From positions 1-17,697 of the forward strand of contig CAZTGM010000039.1 of assembly GCA_964613235.1 (NCBI GenBank): DNA of 17,697 bases. Reading direction: 5' to 3'. The notes beneath the pieces are model-generated. The model saw only the letters and a program-made list of their open reading frames with translations, had not been told where the DNA came from and did not search any database. Within the stretch, counting starts at the first letter, position 1. Each line of letters starts with the position of its first letter. The stretch is from J005 sp964613235. Its GTDB lineage: Bacteria; Pseudomonadota; Zetaproteobacteria; Mariprofundales; Mariprofundaceae. The position numbers were made by a program, and so were the translations under genes. This document shows, piece by piece, positions 1 to 7,638 of this stretch.

Positions 1-75
1 CGTTTGAAGAAGATGTATGCCGAAGAACGCCTGAAGGCCGAGATCATCCAGGAGGCGCTGGAAAAAAAGTGGTAA
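1..75 (+). CDS. IS3-family transposase OrfA, C-terminal end only (partial)
   Basis: The reading frame is open from base 1 and ends at TAA 73-75. Its 24 residues end in KAEIIQEALEKKW, the familiar C-terminus of OrfA in the IS407-like group of the IS3 family. In this family OrfA carries the helix-turn-helix that binds the IS ends and a leucine zipper. It also acts as the N-terminal part of the OrfAB transposase made by -1 frameshifting. Only the tail is in the window, so the state of the rest is unknown. The last codons hold the A AAA AAG slip site and overlap the start of orfB. Confidence 0.8.
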   Translation, partial: RLKKMYAEERLKAEIIQEALEKKW

Positions 76-100
76 AGCCATCGCAGCGTAAAGCGATGGC
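50..100 (+). other. Programmed -1 ribosomal frameshift cassette (SD-like element, A AAA AAG slip site, stimulatory hairpin)
   Basis: Three elements sit in order. A Shine-Dalgarno-like AGGAGG lies at 50-55. The slippery heptamer A AAA AAG lies at 63-69, in the orfA zero frame. A perfect 8-bp stem, GCCATCGC (77-84) with GCGATGGC (93-100), has an 8-nt loop. Slippage by -1 at the heptamer moves ribosomes into the orfB frame. The 7-nt gap from SD-like site to heptamer and the 7-nt gap from heptamer to stem fit known bacterial -1 sites such as dnaX and IS911. This is how IS3 elements make OrfAB. Confidence 0.85.
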
Positions 101-167
101 AAAACGCGCAGTGAATACGAGAGGGATATCGATTCGGTTTGCCTGCCGCATATTTGGAGTGAGTAGA
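69..167 (+). pseudogene. IS3-family transposase OrfB, N-terminal fragment only
   Basis: In the -1 frame, from GTG 69, the translation VVKPSQRKAMAKRAV followed by an IRFACRIFGVSR block matches the start of OrfB (the DDE integrase part of IS3 transposases). After about residue 33 the similarity ends. The frame then continues through unrelated sequence into the yceH region until a stop at 390-392. The DDE catalytic core is missing, so this is a dead fragment. The end coordinate is where recognisable OrfB sequence stops, not a stop codon. Confidence 0.75.
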
Positions 168-194
168 AATGGGGTAGAACCCCACTATTTCACT
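162..194 (+). repeat. Imperfect inverted repeat/hairpin at the broken end of the IS fragment
   Basis: The core is TGGGGT (170-175) paired with ACCCCA (179-184) around a 3-nt loop. Outer pairs GAAA (166-169)/TTTC (188-191) and AGT (162-164)/ACT (192-194) extend it to about 13 bp, with a 1-nt and a 3-nt bulge. No T-tract follows, so it is not a standard terminator. It lies where OrfB similarity ends, and it could be a relic of an element end or a structure in the yceH leader. Confidence 0.5.
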
Positions 195-264
195 ATGTGC
201 GAACAGCATGGCTCTCCGGAACAACAAAAGCTATCATCCAGACTCTTTATCAGGAGGGATGATC

Positions 265-897
265 ATGGACGAACCAATCCAGGGCATGTTATCCGATCTG
301 GAGGCGCGGGTGCTGGGCTGTCTGATGGAAAAGCAGATGACCACGCCGGATTATTATCCACTGACGCTGAAGGCGCTGACTGCTGCCTGTAACCAGAAAA
401 GCAGCCGCAAACCGGTCATGCAACTGGATGAAAATGAAGTCTCTGTCACCATCAACGGTCTTCGTGCCCGCGGGCTGGTGACAGCACGCATGGATGGGCG
501 TGCCGACCGCTTTGAACATCATCTGGCGCGCAAGCTGAAGCTTTCCGGCAAGGAAAAAGCCGTGCTCTGTGTGCTGATGCTGCGCAGTATGCAGACGCTG
601 AACGAAATCCGCACCCATACCGCCCGCATGGTTACCTTCGATGATGCCGCCGATGTACAGCGGACCGTGGATGCGATGATCGAAGGCGGTCTGCTGATCC
701 GTATTCCCAAGGCGCCCGGCCAGCGCGAGGATCGCTATGCCCATCTGCTATGCGGCGAACCGGACGTCGATGCAATACCAGCTGCCGCGGCAGGCCGGTC
801 CGTACAAGGCGCACTGGAAACACGTGTTGCGGACCTGGAGCAAGAGGTGGCCAGTCTGAAAGCGGAAATTCAGCGCCTGCGGTCGCTTATCGACTAG
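265..897 (+). CDS. yceH: UPF0502/YceH family protein (DUF480), tandem winged-helix
   Basis: A 210-residue protein of the YceH family, the usual length. The LEARVLGCLMEKQMTTP block (residues 12-28), the ACNQKSSRKPVM segment (about 41-52) and the REDRYAHL segment near 160 are hallmark family motifs. The family folds as two winged-helix domains, suggesting nucleic-acid or protein binding, but its biochemical role is not established. The last ~30 residues (ALETRVADLEQEVASLKAEI) have a heptad pattern and should form a coiled coil. I chose ATG 265 because a perfect AGGAGG (252-257) lies 7 nt upstream; the frame is also open from ATG 208 without a good site. No clear promoter is seen between the IS remnant and the gene, so the insertion may have replaced the native one. 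It converges on the AddA-like gene, 36 bp away. Confidence 0.93.
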   Translation: MDEPIQGMLSDLEARVLGCLMEKQMTTPDYYPLTLKALTAACNQKSSRKPVMQLDENEVSVTINGLRARGLVTARMDGRADRFEHHLARKLKLSGKEKAVLCVLMLRSMQTLNEIRTHTARMVTFDDAADVQRTVDAMIEGGLLIRIPKAPGQREDRYAHLLCGEPDVDAIPAAAAGRSVQGALETRVADLEQEVASLKAEIQRLRSLID

Positions 898-912
898 AGG
901 CTGTTCACGCTA

Positions 913-925
913 CGGGCCACGCCCG
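913..925. other. Short GC-rich hairpin between convergent yceH and addA-like genes
   Basis: CGGGC-CAC-GCCCG forms a 5-bp stem with a 3-nt loop, inside the 36-bp gap between the two convergent stop codons. CTGT (901-904) and ACAG (927-930) could add a weak outer stem. There is no T-run on either side, so intrinsic termination is doubtful. It is listed because it is the only structure in the gap. Confidence 0.3.
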
Positions 926-933
926 GACAGACT

Positions 934-3900
934 CTATGCTTCCGTGTTTACCGACACCTCGCGCCAGGCATCTAGCATGGGAAAATACAAGGCGGTGCGG
1001 ATGCTGCGTCCCGGCTCCAGCTGGTGGACAGCGGCTGCATAGCGTTGCAATTGTGCACGGTGCCGCCGCTCTTCCTCGGCCAGAAACTGTTCCAGCTCAC
1101 CGCCCTCGTGGCTAGCCGTCTTGTAATCGATGATCCAGCGCACATCCGCGTCGATAAAACTGCGGTCGATCACATGCATGACCAGCCTGCCCTGCTGCAT
1201 GCCGCTCAATGCCCATTCCTGATGGGCTTCGTCGTGAGCTGACGAGAGAATCCAGCGAGCACGTTCGCTAGCCAGAATGCGCTCCAGTGCATCCGTACAG
1301 CGACGCATCGCCGCATCCAGCAACGTACCGGACAATCCATCCCGCAACAAACTGCGACGCATCAACACCATGGCGATCTGCGTGTCTTCCCCCCGCCAAT
1401 GCTCAATGCCGGTGGCTGCCATCTGTTGCAACAGCGCATGCACAGCATTGCCGACCGGTGCAGCTTCCACGCCGGCCCAGACATATTCAGCCTCCTGCCC
1501 TTCCTGTTCCGGATCCGCCGCATCCGGAATATCGGGAATACGTGCCATGCGCACCAGCGACCGGCGTGCAGGCTGTGCATCGGCTGCGGCATCAATCGTG
1601 CGGATCGTGGCGCCGAATGCCTGCTCGTCTTTCTCCAGCAACAGTTTCAGCAAGCTACTGTTTTCCGCTTCACCCCTGCTTTCCGAAACATGGCCGAACA
1701 TGTGCAACATGGTTTCCGCACGTGTACAGGCCACATAAAGAAGACGCTGCAACTCATGATAATCTTTCTCTTTTTCAATACGGCGAACAAGGTCGTACAG
1801 AGCATCGGAGGCGCGCGTAGGCGCACGCACGGCCAGCAGCGGCATCGCACCCTCGCTGACTGCCGTTTCGGTAAATGCCAGCAGCGGCGCATCCGTTTTC
1901 CCGCTTCCGCAGCCGAGCCCTGGCAATATTACCACATCCCATTGCAAACCCTTGGCGCCATGCATGGTCAGCAGTTCCACCCGTGCCGCCTCCACCGAGG
2001 CATCCGGTTCGGCATACAATTGCTCCAGGCGATCGTCGAACAGTGCAAAATCGACACGACCACCCTCTTCCAGCGATTCGACCAGTGTCAGCGCAGTCCG
2101 GACATTCAGTGCCGCTGTCTCATCGAACATACCGGGCAGACCCAGGCGTTGCCAGGCTGTCGTCAGCAAATGACGCACGCTGCTGCGGCCTGCTGCCGCA
2201 ACGCACGGCTCCAGTGCGCGAATGAGGAATGACAAACGTGCCTGCGCATCATCATCGAGCATTGCCTGTCGTAGCGGGTCGTTTATCAGCTGCCATAGCG
2301 GGCGTTCATCACCGGCAATCAGGGCATGCAACACCGTCGTATCCAGTCCGCAACAGGGAGCGCGCAGCAACGCCGCCCAGGACACACGATCCGCCAGATG
2401 TAACAGCGCGCGCAGCAACGCGCGCAGCAGCCGGATTTCCGGCCGGTCGCACAGCGGCAGAATATTGATTGCCCGAAAGGCGATACCCGCTTCGGCTAGT
2501 GCCGGCATAATCGCATGCAGATGCTTGCGTGAACGGGCCAGAATGCCGATCCGCTGCCCATCGCCCCGATATGAGCGTTTGCCGAGTTCCTGCTGCACCA
2601 GTGCAACGACAGCGGCCGCCTCAACATTCGCATCCCGGCCATGCTGAAGATGCAGGCATACCTCGCCGGCATGACTCAATGCCTCCTGCGCCGGCGCATG
2701 CGCGACTGCACCAGACACAATATCCGGACTAGCCGGAAAAATGGCGGCAAAGGCGCGGTTGACCCATTGCACAATGGCTGGCGCCGAACGGAAATTTCGC
2801 GTCAACCGCAGCGGTTCAACGGGCGGCAGGCCCAGCGCATTATCGGCGGCGGCGAGAAACAGGCCGACATCGGCCTTGCGGAAACGGTAAATCGACTGCA
2901 TTGGATCACCGACCATAAACAGACTGCGTGCCCTGCCATCCGCCGCCTGCCAGCCTGCCGTCAGGCATTGCAACAGCCGCAATTGCAAATGCGAGGTATC
3001 CTGAAACTCGTCGAGCAGAATATGATGAATGCGATAATCCAGTCGCAACAGCAGTTCGCCCGGCGCATCATGTTCACCCAGCGCCGCCATTGCACGCAGG
3101 GCGATTTCCGTGAAATCCGCTTCTCCCCGCCGGGCAAACAGTTGCTGCAGATGCGTATTGGCCAGAATCAGCAGCACGAACAGCGATTCGAGTACCCGCC
3201 ATTGCCCTTCATCCACCTCCGCCGCAGATGGCAGCAGACGCAGCGCATGCAATGACCCGGCCAGCTCCGTAATTTCATCCAGTTCACCCAGCATTGCCTG
3301 CATGGCTGTTTTAAAGTCGGCCATGTCCTTGCCGGCCGGAAAACCCTGGTTCTTGTTCACGTTGCTGCGAAACGCAGGCTTGCCTTTCAACAGCAGAAAA
3401 TCCGCAATACGCTGCCATTCGGACAACTGCGCAAGTTCAGCTTCCGGCCAGCAACTGATCTGCTGCAGGCTTTCATCCCCCAGATTGCCGCCGGCAAATT
3501 GCATCAAAGGCAGCAATGTCTGTTTGCTGGCCGCCGGTAACAGGGCATCACACTGGCGCAACTGTTCCGTGATGACGGCTGCCAGATTTTGCTCGATCAT
3601 GCGCCGCAATGCAGGCATATCCCGCGCATGAGCGGCCACTTCCTGCAGCCATTGCTCCCGGCGCTCCAGCATATCGGCCAGCAGATTGATGGTTGCAGCC
3701 GTCTGGTGATCCTGATGCAGCAGCACGCATTCCGCCTCAGCCGGATAATCGCGCATGGCTTCGTTCAGCGCCGCTTCCGCCGCCTGCCGATACAATACAT
3801 CCACATGCTCCGACGGCGTCGGCATCTGCCCCAGTCCGGAAAGCAGGGGTAACTGTCTGGCCAGGGAAAATGTGAAACTGTCCAGCGTCATCATTTGCAA

Positions 3901-4224
3901 ACGGGCCGGATGCTGCAGCAGATGCCAGCCCTTCTCCTCGCAACGGCGCATTGCCTGCTGCGCCAGTTGCCAGGTTTCCCGTTTATGCGCCGATGCATCG
4001 GCATCCGGTTCCGGGGCAGCCAGGGCCTCCAGCACCCGCTGACGCATTTCCGCGGCGGCCTTGCGCGTAAACGTCAGCGCCAGAATGTTTTCCGGCTCAT
4101 CGACGATGGCCAGCAGAGCCAGCACTCGTTGTGTAAGCAGTTCCGTCTTGCCGGCGCCGGCCGGCGCCTGTACCAGACAGGAACGACCCGGATTCCGGGC
4201 CTGCAGACGAACTTCCGCGCTCAT
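934..4224 (-). CDS. AddA-like UvrD/Rep-family helicase with C-terminal RecB-type nuclease domain
   Basis: A 1096-residue superfamily 1A helicase-nuclease for processing double-strand DNA ends before RecA loading, the role RecBCD has in E. coli. Helicase motifs appear in order: Walker A APAGAGKT (20-27), motif Ia LTFTRKAAAEMR (50-61), Walker B LLDEFQDTS (403-411), motif III MVGDPMQSIYRF (437-448), motif V LLTMHGAKGLQWD (751-763) and motif VI LLYVACTRA (828-836). The C-terminus carries the RecB-family PD-(D/E)XK site: His929 in GNAVH, Asp1020 in VIDRSF, Asp1033 and Lys1035 in IIDYKT, and QLQRY (1058-1062). Helicase and nuclease therefore both look active. The ATG overlaps the AddB-like stop by 4 nt (ATGA), so the two are translationally coupled and probably form a complex. 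It is the last gene of the minus-strand array. Confidence 0.92.
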   Translation of the reverse strand: MSAEVRLQARNPGRSCLVQAPAGAGKTELLTQRVLALLAIVDEPENILALTFTRKAAAEMRQRVLEALAAPEPDADASAHKRETWQLAQQAMRRCEEKGWHLLQHPARLQMMTLDSFTFSLARQLPLLSGLGQMPTPSEHVDVLYRQAAEAALNEAMRDYPAEAECVLLHQDHQTAATINLLADMLERREQWLQEVAAHARDMPALRRMIEQNLAAVITEQLRQCDALLPAASKQTLLPLMQFAGGNLGDESLQQISCWPEAELAQLSEWQRIADFLLLKGKPAFRSNVNKNQGFPAGKDMADFKTAMQAMLGELDEITELAGSLHALRLLPSAAEVDEGQWRVLESLFVLLILANTHLQQLFARRGEADFTEIALRAMAALGEHDAPGELLLRLDYRIHHILLDEFQDTSHLQLRLLQCLTAGWQAADGRARSLFMVGDPMQSIYRFRKADVGLFLAAADNALGLPPVEPLRLTRNFRSAPAIVQWVNRAFAAIFPASPDIVSGAVAHAPAQEALSHAGEVCLHLQHGRDANVEAAAVVALVQQELGKRSYRGDGQRIGILARSRKHLHAIMPALAEAGIAFRAINILPLCDRPEIRLLRALLRALLHLADRVSWAALLRAPCCGLDTTVLHALIAGDERPLWQLINDPLRQAMLDDDAQARLSFLIRALEPCVAAAGRSSVRHLLTTAWQRLGLPGMFDETAALNVRTALTLVESLEEGGRVDFALFDDRLEQLYAEPDASVEAARVELLTMHGAKGLQWDVVILPGLGCGSGKTDAPLLAFTETAVSEGAMPLLAVRAPTRASDALYDLVRRIEKEKDYHELQRLLYVACTRAETMLHMFGHVSESRGEAENSSLLKLLLEKDEQAFGATIRTIDAAADAQPARRSLVRMARIPDIPDAADPEQEGQEAEYVWAGVEAAPVGNAVHALLQQMAATGIEHWRGEDTQIAMVLMRRSLLRDGLSGTLLDAAMRRCTDALERILASERARWILSSAHDEAHQEWALSGMQQGRLVMHVIDRSFIDADVRWIIDYKTASHEGGELEQFLAEEERRHRAQLQRYAAAVHQLEPGRSIRTALYFPMLDAWREVSVNTEA

Positions 4225-6836
4225 GCCCCTTCTTCCTCCCCGTCGCTAAAGCCGATCTCGGCAATGCGGCAGAACGCTTCCAGCCCGCAATAGCGGCAGG
4301 CCTGCGCATTGCGCGGCGCCACCTCGCAAGCGCCACGGACAAAGGCGTCGGCCAGCGCATGAAGCTGTTCGCGCCACTGCTGCAACAAGGTGTCCCAGTC
4401 TTCGGGCAAGCCGCGCTGGCCGTTACAGACAACAATGCCCTGAATGCCGGTATCTTCCCCGCTCAGTCCTTCAAAGCCCATCTCCCCGCGACGCACGCGG
4501 GCAAATGCAACCACGTCATGCGTCTCCAGTCCTGCAGCCAATGCATATAACGGCAGTTGCGGCTCTTCCATGCGTTCTCCCAGCCAGCGGGAGAACGATT
4601 GCCGCGCCCCGGTCTTGTAATCGATCAGAATACGGCGCCCGGCCGCATCTTCATCCAGCCGGTCTGCTGTCACCGTCAGCTGAAACTGCCGCACCCCGTT
4701 TTCCGGCAAATGCATCTGATACCGTTGCTCGGTGGCCAGCACGGTAAATCCGGGCCGCTCCAGCTCCAGCTCCAGCCAGTCCGTCAATATCTCGTGCATG
4801 CGTCTGCATTCACACTGGCGCACGGCTGCTGTTGCCGGCACAAAACGCTGCCAGGCAACTGAGATGGCATCTGTAATCAGCGCATCGCGTTGCGCCTGAT
4901 CCAGATCGGCCAGTACCTGACGCGAACGCAATGTGGCCCAGATATGTTCCAGTGCCCGATGCAACAACGAACCCTTGTCGCCCGGTGTCAGCCCCGGCAT
5001 GGTCGCCTCCAGCGTATCGATGGCCAGCCGGTGCACAGCAAAGGCGCGAAACGGACATGCCGACTGGTTCTTCAGAATGGCCGTGCCGCCGCTGACGGCC
5101 TCCTCGTGCCGCAATGGCACCAACGGCGTATCCGGAAACGGCTGCATGGGCCAGCGACCCGGCGTGCCATCGATCTCCCGTTCCGCTGCGGGCGTCAGGC
5201 TGCCGGCGAAAGCGGATGGCAACAGCGTCTTTTCATCCCGCTGCACGGCATAACTGATCTCCACCCTGTTTCCGGCCTGCTGCAACTGCTGCCATTGCCA
5301 GCGAGCCTGTGCATAGGCCAGCGCCGCATTGCTCAGCGGCAGGCCATGTGTCGTTTGCGCATGAACCGGCAGCAGCGGATGCGGCCTGGCCGGCGCAGGA
5401 AAACGTTCTTCATCCAGCCCCGGCACAAACACATAATCGAAATGCAGGCCGGCCAGCGCGGACAAGGGCACGATGCTCAGTTGCGGATAACGGGACGGCC
5501 GGGGCAACATGGCCCTGGCACAGGCGACGGAAAGCAGGGACAGAAAACGGGGCCACGGCATGGGCTCGCCCACGGCATCGATAGCGGCCAACGACAGCAA
5601 TACATCGCGGAAGGCATTGATCAGACGCGTATCCTGTGCGCTGGCTGCGGCATACTGCATCGCACCCGCCGCCTGCAACAGGATATGTGTGAGCTGCACC
5701 CATTCACTCGCGCGTTTGCGTTCCCGCGGCCATGAAACCAGTTGCCGCAAAACGGCATGCCATTGCGTCAGCTTCGCTCCGCGGGACAGATACAGCAGGT
5801 CATCATAACTGAGCTGATGACGATTATATTGACGCAACCGCTTGTCCAGTTCCGCACGCGCCCCGCACTCCTCAGCATACCCTTTCAGCCAGGGCGAAAA
5901 CAGCAGCGGCGCGCATTGATCGAAGCGCAGCCGTTGCTGGCCGGCCAGAGCTAGCACATGCAGTATCTGCTGAATCAGCGGATCGTCCCGCAGCGGTGTG
6001 CCGGGCATGGTCGCCGCCTGATATGCCGGCCGGGCCTGCCAGCGCAACTCCGGCAGCAACACCTCATCAAGTATCCGTCCCAGTGCGGCCATATCGATCT
6101 GCTCATGCACGGCAATGGCAATGCTGAGCGTCGCATCGTGCCGCATCAGTGCTTCAATGGCCGCCGCTATCTGTCGGAACTCTTCCTGTTCATCCCGGCA
6201 TGCCCGCAGATGCATTTCCACCGCTGCGGCATCGCTTTCCACAATCGCAACACTGGCGCCGGCCTGTTGCACTGCGCTAAAAAAGCGCTGCTGCTGGGGC
6301 GTCAGCGAGGCAAATCCGCTCAACAGCCAGCGGCGAGGAAACGGACACTCCGTCATACGCGCGACCAGCAGCTCCGGCACATCCGCTGCAAGCACGCGTT
6401 CCCCGGGCTGCTGCATACGTCGCTGCATGGCCCTGATCCAGCGCCCCAGTGCCTCCGCTTCCTCGCCACCGCTTTCCAGTTCCTCGATACTGATATCATA
6501 GAGGCGCATCAGGCCGTAGGCCTGTTGGGCATGTTCAACCAGGCCGTGCAACGTGGGATCGGAAAGATTCGGCAGATCGTCCGCAATGATCTGCTCCCAG
6601 AGCCATTGCTCCTGCAAGCGGTTCAATGGCACGGGAAATCCGGCCAGCTGCGCCGCCTGTAACTGCAGCCAGGATGACCAGGTATGGATATGCGGCGTGG
6701 CGCACACCGGTTGTGCCGATGCCATGAGAAAACGCTGTTGCCAAAATCGGATCTGCGCCTGATGCGCCGCCAGCATCCAGGCGCCTTCGGCTAGCTCTTC
6801 GATAGCCTCATCAGGCTGGCAAACAGCAAACGACAT
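4221..6836 (-). CDS. AddB-like PD-(D/E)XK nuclease, probable DNA repair protein (TIGR03623 type)
   Basis: An 871-residue partner of the downstream AddA-like helicase. The C-terminal part has a RecB-type nuclease site: His626 in GSLLH, Asp725 in TADRLD, Asp739 and Lys741 in ILIDYKTG, and QLPLYA (760-765). Four cysteines fit the AddB iron-sulphur staple: Cys594 in ACPFRAF, and Cys847, Cys850 and Cys856 in CRYCGLEAFC. The N-terminal part is helicase-like in length, but I see no Walker A motif, as expected for an inactivated helicase subunit. I chose ATG 6836, 5 nt after the preceding stop. The frame also opens at 6881, adding 15 residues and overlapping the previous gene; neither start has a strong ribosome binding site. 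Its TGA overlaps the AddA-like ATG. Confidence 0.88.
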   Translation of the reverse strand: MSFAVCQPDEAIEELAEGAWMLAAHQAQIRFWQQRFLMASAQPVCATPHIHTWSSWLQLQAAQLAGFPVPLNRLQEQWLWEQIIADDLPNLSDPTLHGLVEHAQQAYGLMRLYDISIEELESGGEEAEALGRWIRAMQRRMQQPGERVLAADVPELLVARMTECPFPRRWLLSGFASLTPQQQRFFSAVQQAGASVAIVESDAAAVEMHLRACRDEQEEFRQIAAAIEALMRHDATLSIAIAVHEQIDMAALGRILDEVLLPELRWQARPAYQAATMPGTPLRDDPLIQQILHVLALAGQQRLRFDQCAPLLFSPWLKGYAEECGARAELDKRLRQYNRHQLSYDDLLYLSRGAKLTQWHAVLRQLVSWPRERKRASEWVQLTHILLQAAGAMQYAAASAQDTRLINAFRDVLLSLAAIDAVGEPMPWPRFLSLLSVACARAMLPRPSRYPQLSIVPLSALAGLHFDYVFVPGLDEERFPAPARPHPLLPVHAQTTHGLPLSNAALAYAQARWQWQQLQQAGNRVEISYAVQRDEKTLLPSAFAGSLTPAAEREIDGTPGRWPMQPFPDTPLVPLRHEEAVSGGTAILKNQSACPFRAFAVHRLAIDTLEATMPGLTPGDKGSLLHRALEHIWATLRSRQVLADLDQAQRDALITDAISVAWQRFVPATAAVRQCECRRMHEILTDWLELELERPGFTVLATEQRYQMHLPENGVRQFQLTVTADRLDEDAAGRRILIDYKTGARQSFSRWLGERMEEPQLPLYALAAGLETHDVVAFARVRRGEMGFEGLSGEDTGIQGIVVCNGQRGLPEDWDTLLQQWREQLHALADAFVRGACEVAPRNAQACRYCGLEAFCRIAEIGFSDGEEEGA

Positions 6837-6841
6837 CGATG

Positions 6842-7192
6842 TTATCGCAGTTTTTCGGAATCCGGTGTGATTGGCTGCCAATGGCCGGGTACAATATGTC
6901 CCTGCTCATTCATATGCGCCGGAACATAAACCTTCTTTTCAGCCCCGTCGGTTGCCAGGTATTGATAAGCCAGCCAGGCCGAGAGCAGTCCCAGCAGCAG
7001 CGACAATACATAAAACCATCGCGGCAAGGCACGCCGTTCTACCGGCGTGATATCGATGACTTTCGGGTCGGCCACCTGTTTCATTTTCTGCCGCAACCAG
7101 ATGCGCAGCACGAAAAACAGGCTGCGCGCAACGAACAGCAGCAGCGCAGGCCCGAAGAAGAAGACGATCATGACCAGCATATTGCGAATCAT
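6842..7192 (-). CDS. Small two-helix membrane protein of unknown function
   Basis: 116 residues. The first hydrophobic helix spans about 5-30 and includes the FFFGPALLLF stretch. A second spans about 58-79 (WFYVLSLLLGLLSAWLAYQYL). A basic cytoplasmic-type loop, RQKMKQ...ERRALPR, lies between them. The tail has VYVPAHMNEQGHIVPGHWQP, a pattern I associate with small proteobacterial membrane proteins of the DUF6111 kind, though I cannot confirm that assignment. The likely topology is both termini on the same side. The ATG overlaps the DUF1841 stop by 4 nt (ATGA), and the AddB-like gene starts 5 nt after its stop. It is thus embedded in the operon, but nothing in the protein points to DNA repair. 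Confidence 0.75.
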   Translation of the reverse strand: MIRNMLVMIVFFFGPALLLFVARSLFFVLRIWLRQKMKQVADPKVIDITPVERRALPRWFYVLSLLLGLLSAWLAYQYLATDGAEKKVYVPAHMNEQGHIVPGHWQPITPDSEKLR

Positions 7193-7638
7193 GGCTGTAT
7201 CAGCTCCCGCAAACGAAACGCATAGGCCTGTACATCCGGCTCTCCGCCCTGCCGCTGGGCCAGATAAACGGTTTCCGCCAGCACCTCCAGCAGCGCATGC
7301 AGCGCATCATGACGATCCATGCCTTTGCGTACGATCAGATGCTCGAGCAGTCGCCCCGCCTCAGGAGGATGACCAGTGGCCACCTGCTCCTCCAGCGCCA
7401 GATGCAGTGACAGGTGAAGATACGGATTCATGCCGTCATCGACCTGAAAGTCGCGTTCCAGAAAACGCTCTATATCGTCAAAATAACCGTGATATTCGGG
7501 ATGCATCTCGATGACACGCGCGATACGCACTTCCAGCGCATTCAGCGGCAGATCGGCCTGTGCCTTTTGCCATGCGTCCCAGAACACCTGGCGATGCGCG
7601 CGTAGCTGCTCCCTGCTCGGCCCGGATGATGATGTCAC
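7189..7638 (-). CDS. DUF1841 family protein
   Basis: A 149-residue soluble, mostly helical protein. SREQLRAHRQVFWDAWQK, HPEYH and NPYLHLSLHLALEEQ are characteristic of DUF1841, a beta/gammaproteobacterial family without a known function. I chose GTG 7638: CAGGAG lies 5 nt upstream, and the GTG shares a GTGA with the stop of the glycosyltransferase gene. The alternative ATG at 7668 would overlap that gene by 34 nt and has no ribosome binding site. Three HxxxH pairs are present: His46/His50, His75/His79 and His110/His114. That could mean metal binding in a helical bundle, which is inference only. Its stop overlaps the ATG of the membrane-protein gene. Confidence 0.87.
   Translation of the reverse strand: MTSSSGPSREQLRAHRQVFWDAWQKAQADLPLNALEVRIARVIEMHPEYHGYFDDIERFLERDFQVDDGMNPYLHLSLHLALEEQVATGHPPEAGRLLEHLIVRKGMDRHDALHALLEVLAETVYLAQRQGGEPDVQAYAFRLRELIQP

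Larger units (their letters stand above)
1..167 (+). mobile_element. Remnant of an IS3-family insertion sequence (IS407-like orfA/orfB), cut by the window edge and broken inside orfB
   Basis: The first 75 bases encode the typical C-terminus of an IS3-family OrfA, and the overlapping -1 frame encodes the first ~33 residues of OrfB. OrfB similarity stops at about base 167, where the frame runs into unrelated sequence. The catalytic DDE part is absent, so this copy cannot transpose on its own. The left end lies outside the window. No clear right terminal inverted repeat was recognised. The right boundary is approximate, because it is judged from where OrfB-like residues end. Confidence 0.8.

Noticed and set aside
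2402..2434. GC-rich repeated CGCGCGCAGCA pattern suggesting a repeat element
   Set aside because: It encodes tandem RALLRALL in the AddA-like protein and reflects Arg/Ala/Leu codon use rather than a DNA repeat.
4890..5735. Long plus-strand open frame (281 codons) opposite the AddB-like gene
   Set aside because: It is a shadow of the minus-strand gene: composition is Arg/Gln/His-rich, there is no recognisable motif, and the opposite strand has clear conserved motifs. The same applies to other long antisense frames at 1399-2232, 2641-3255, 5958-6662 and 9579-10271.
6837..6881. ATG 6881 as the start of the AddB-like gene
   Set aside because: It overlaps the membrane-protein gene by 40 nt, lacks a ribosome binding site, and adds 15 residues of no recognisable family sequence. 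ATG 6836 gives the usual short-gap junction, though the choice is not certain.
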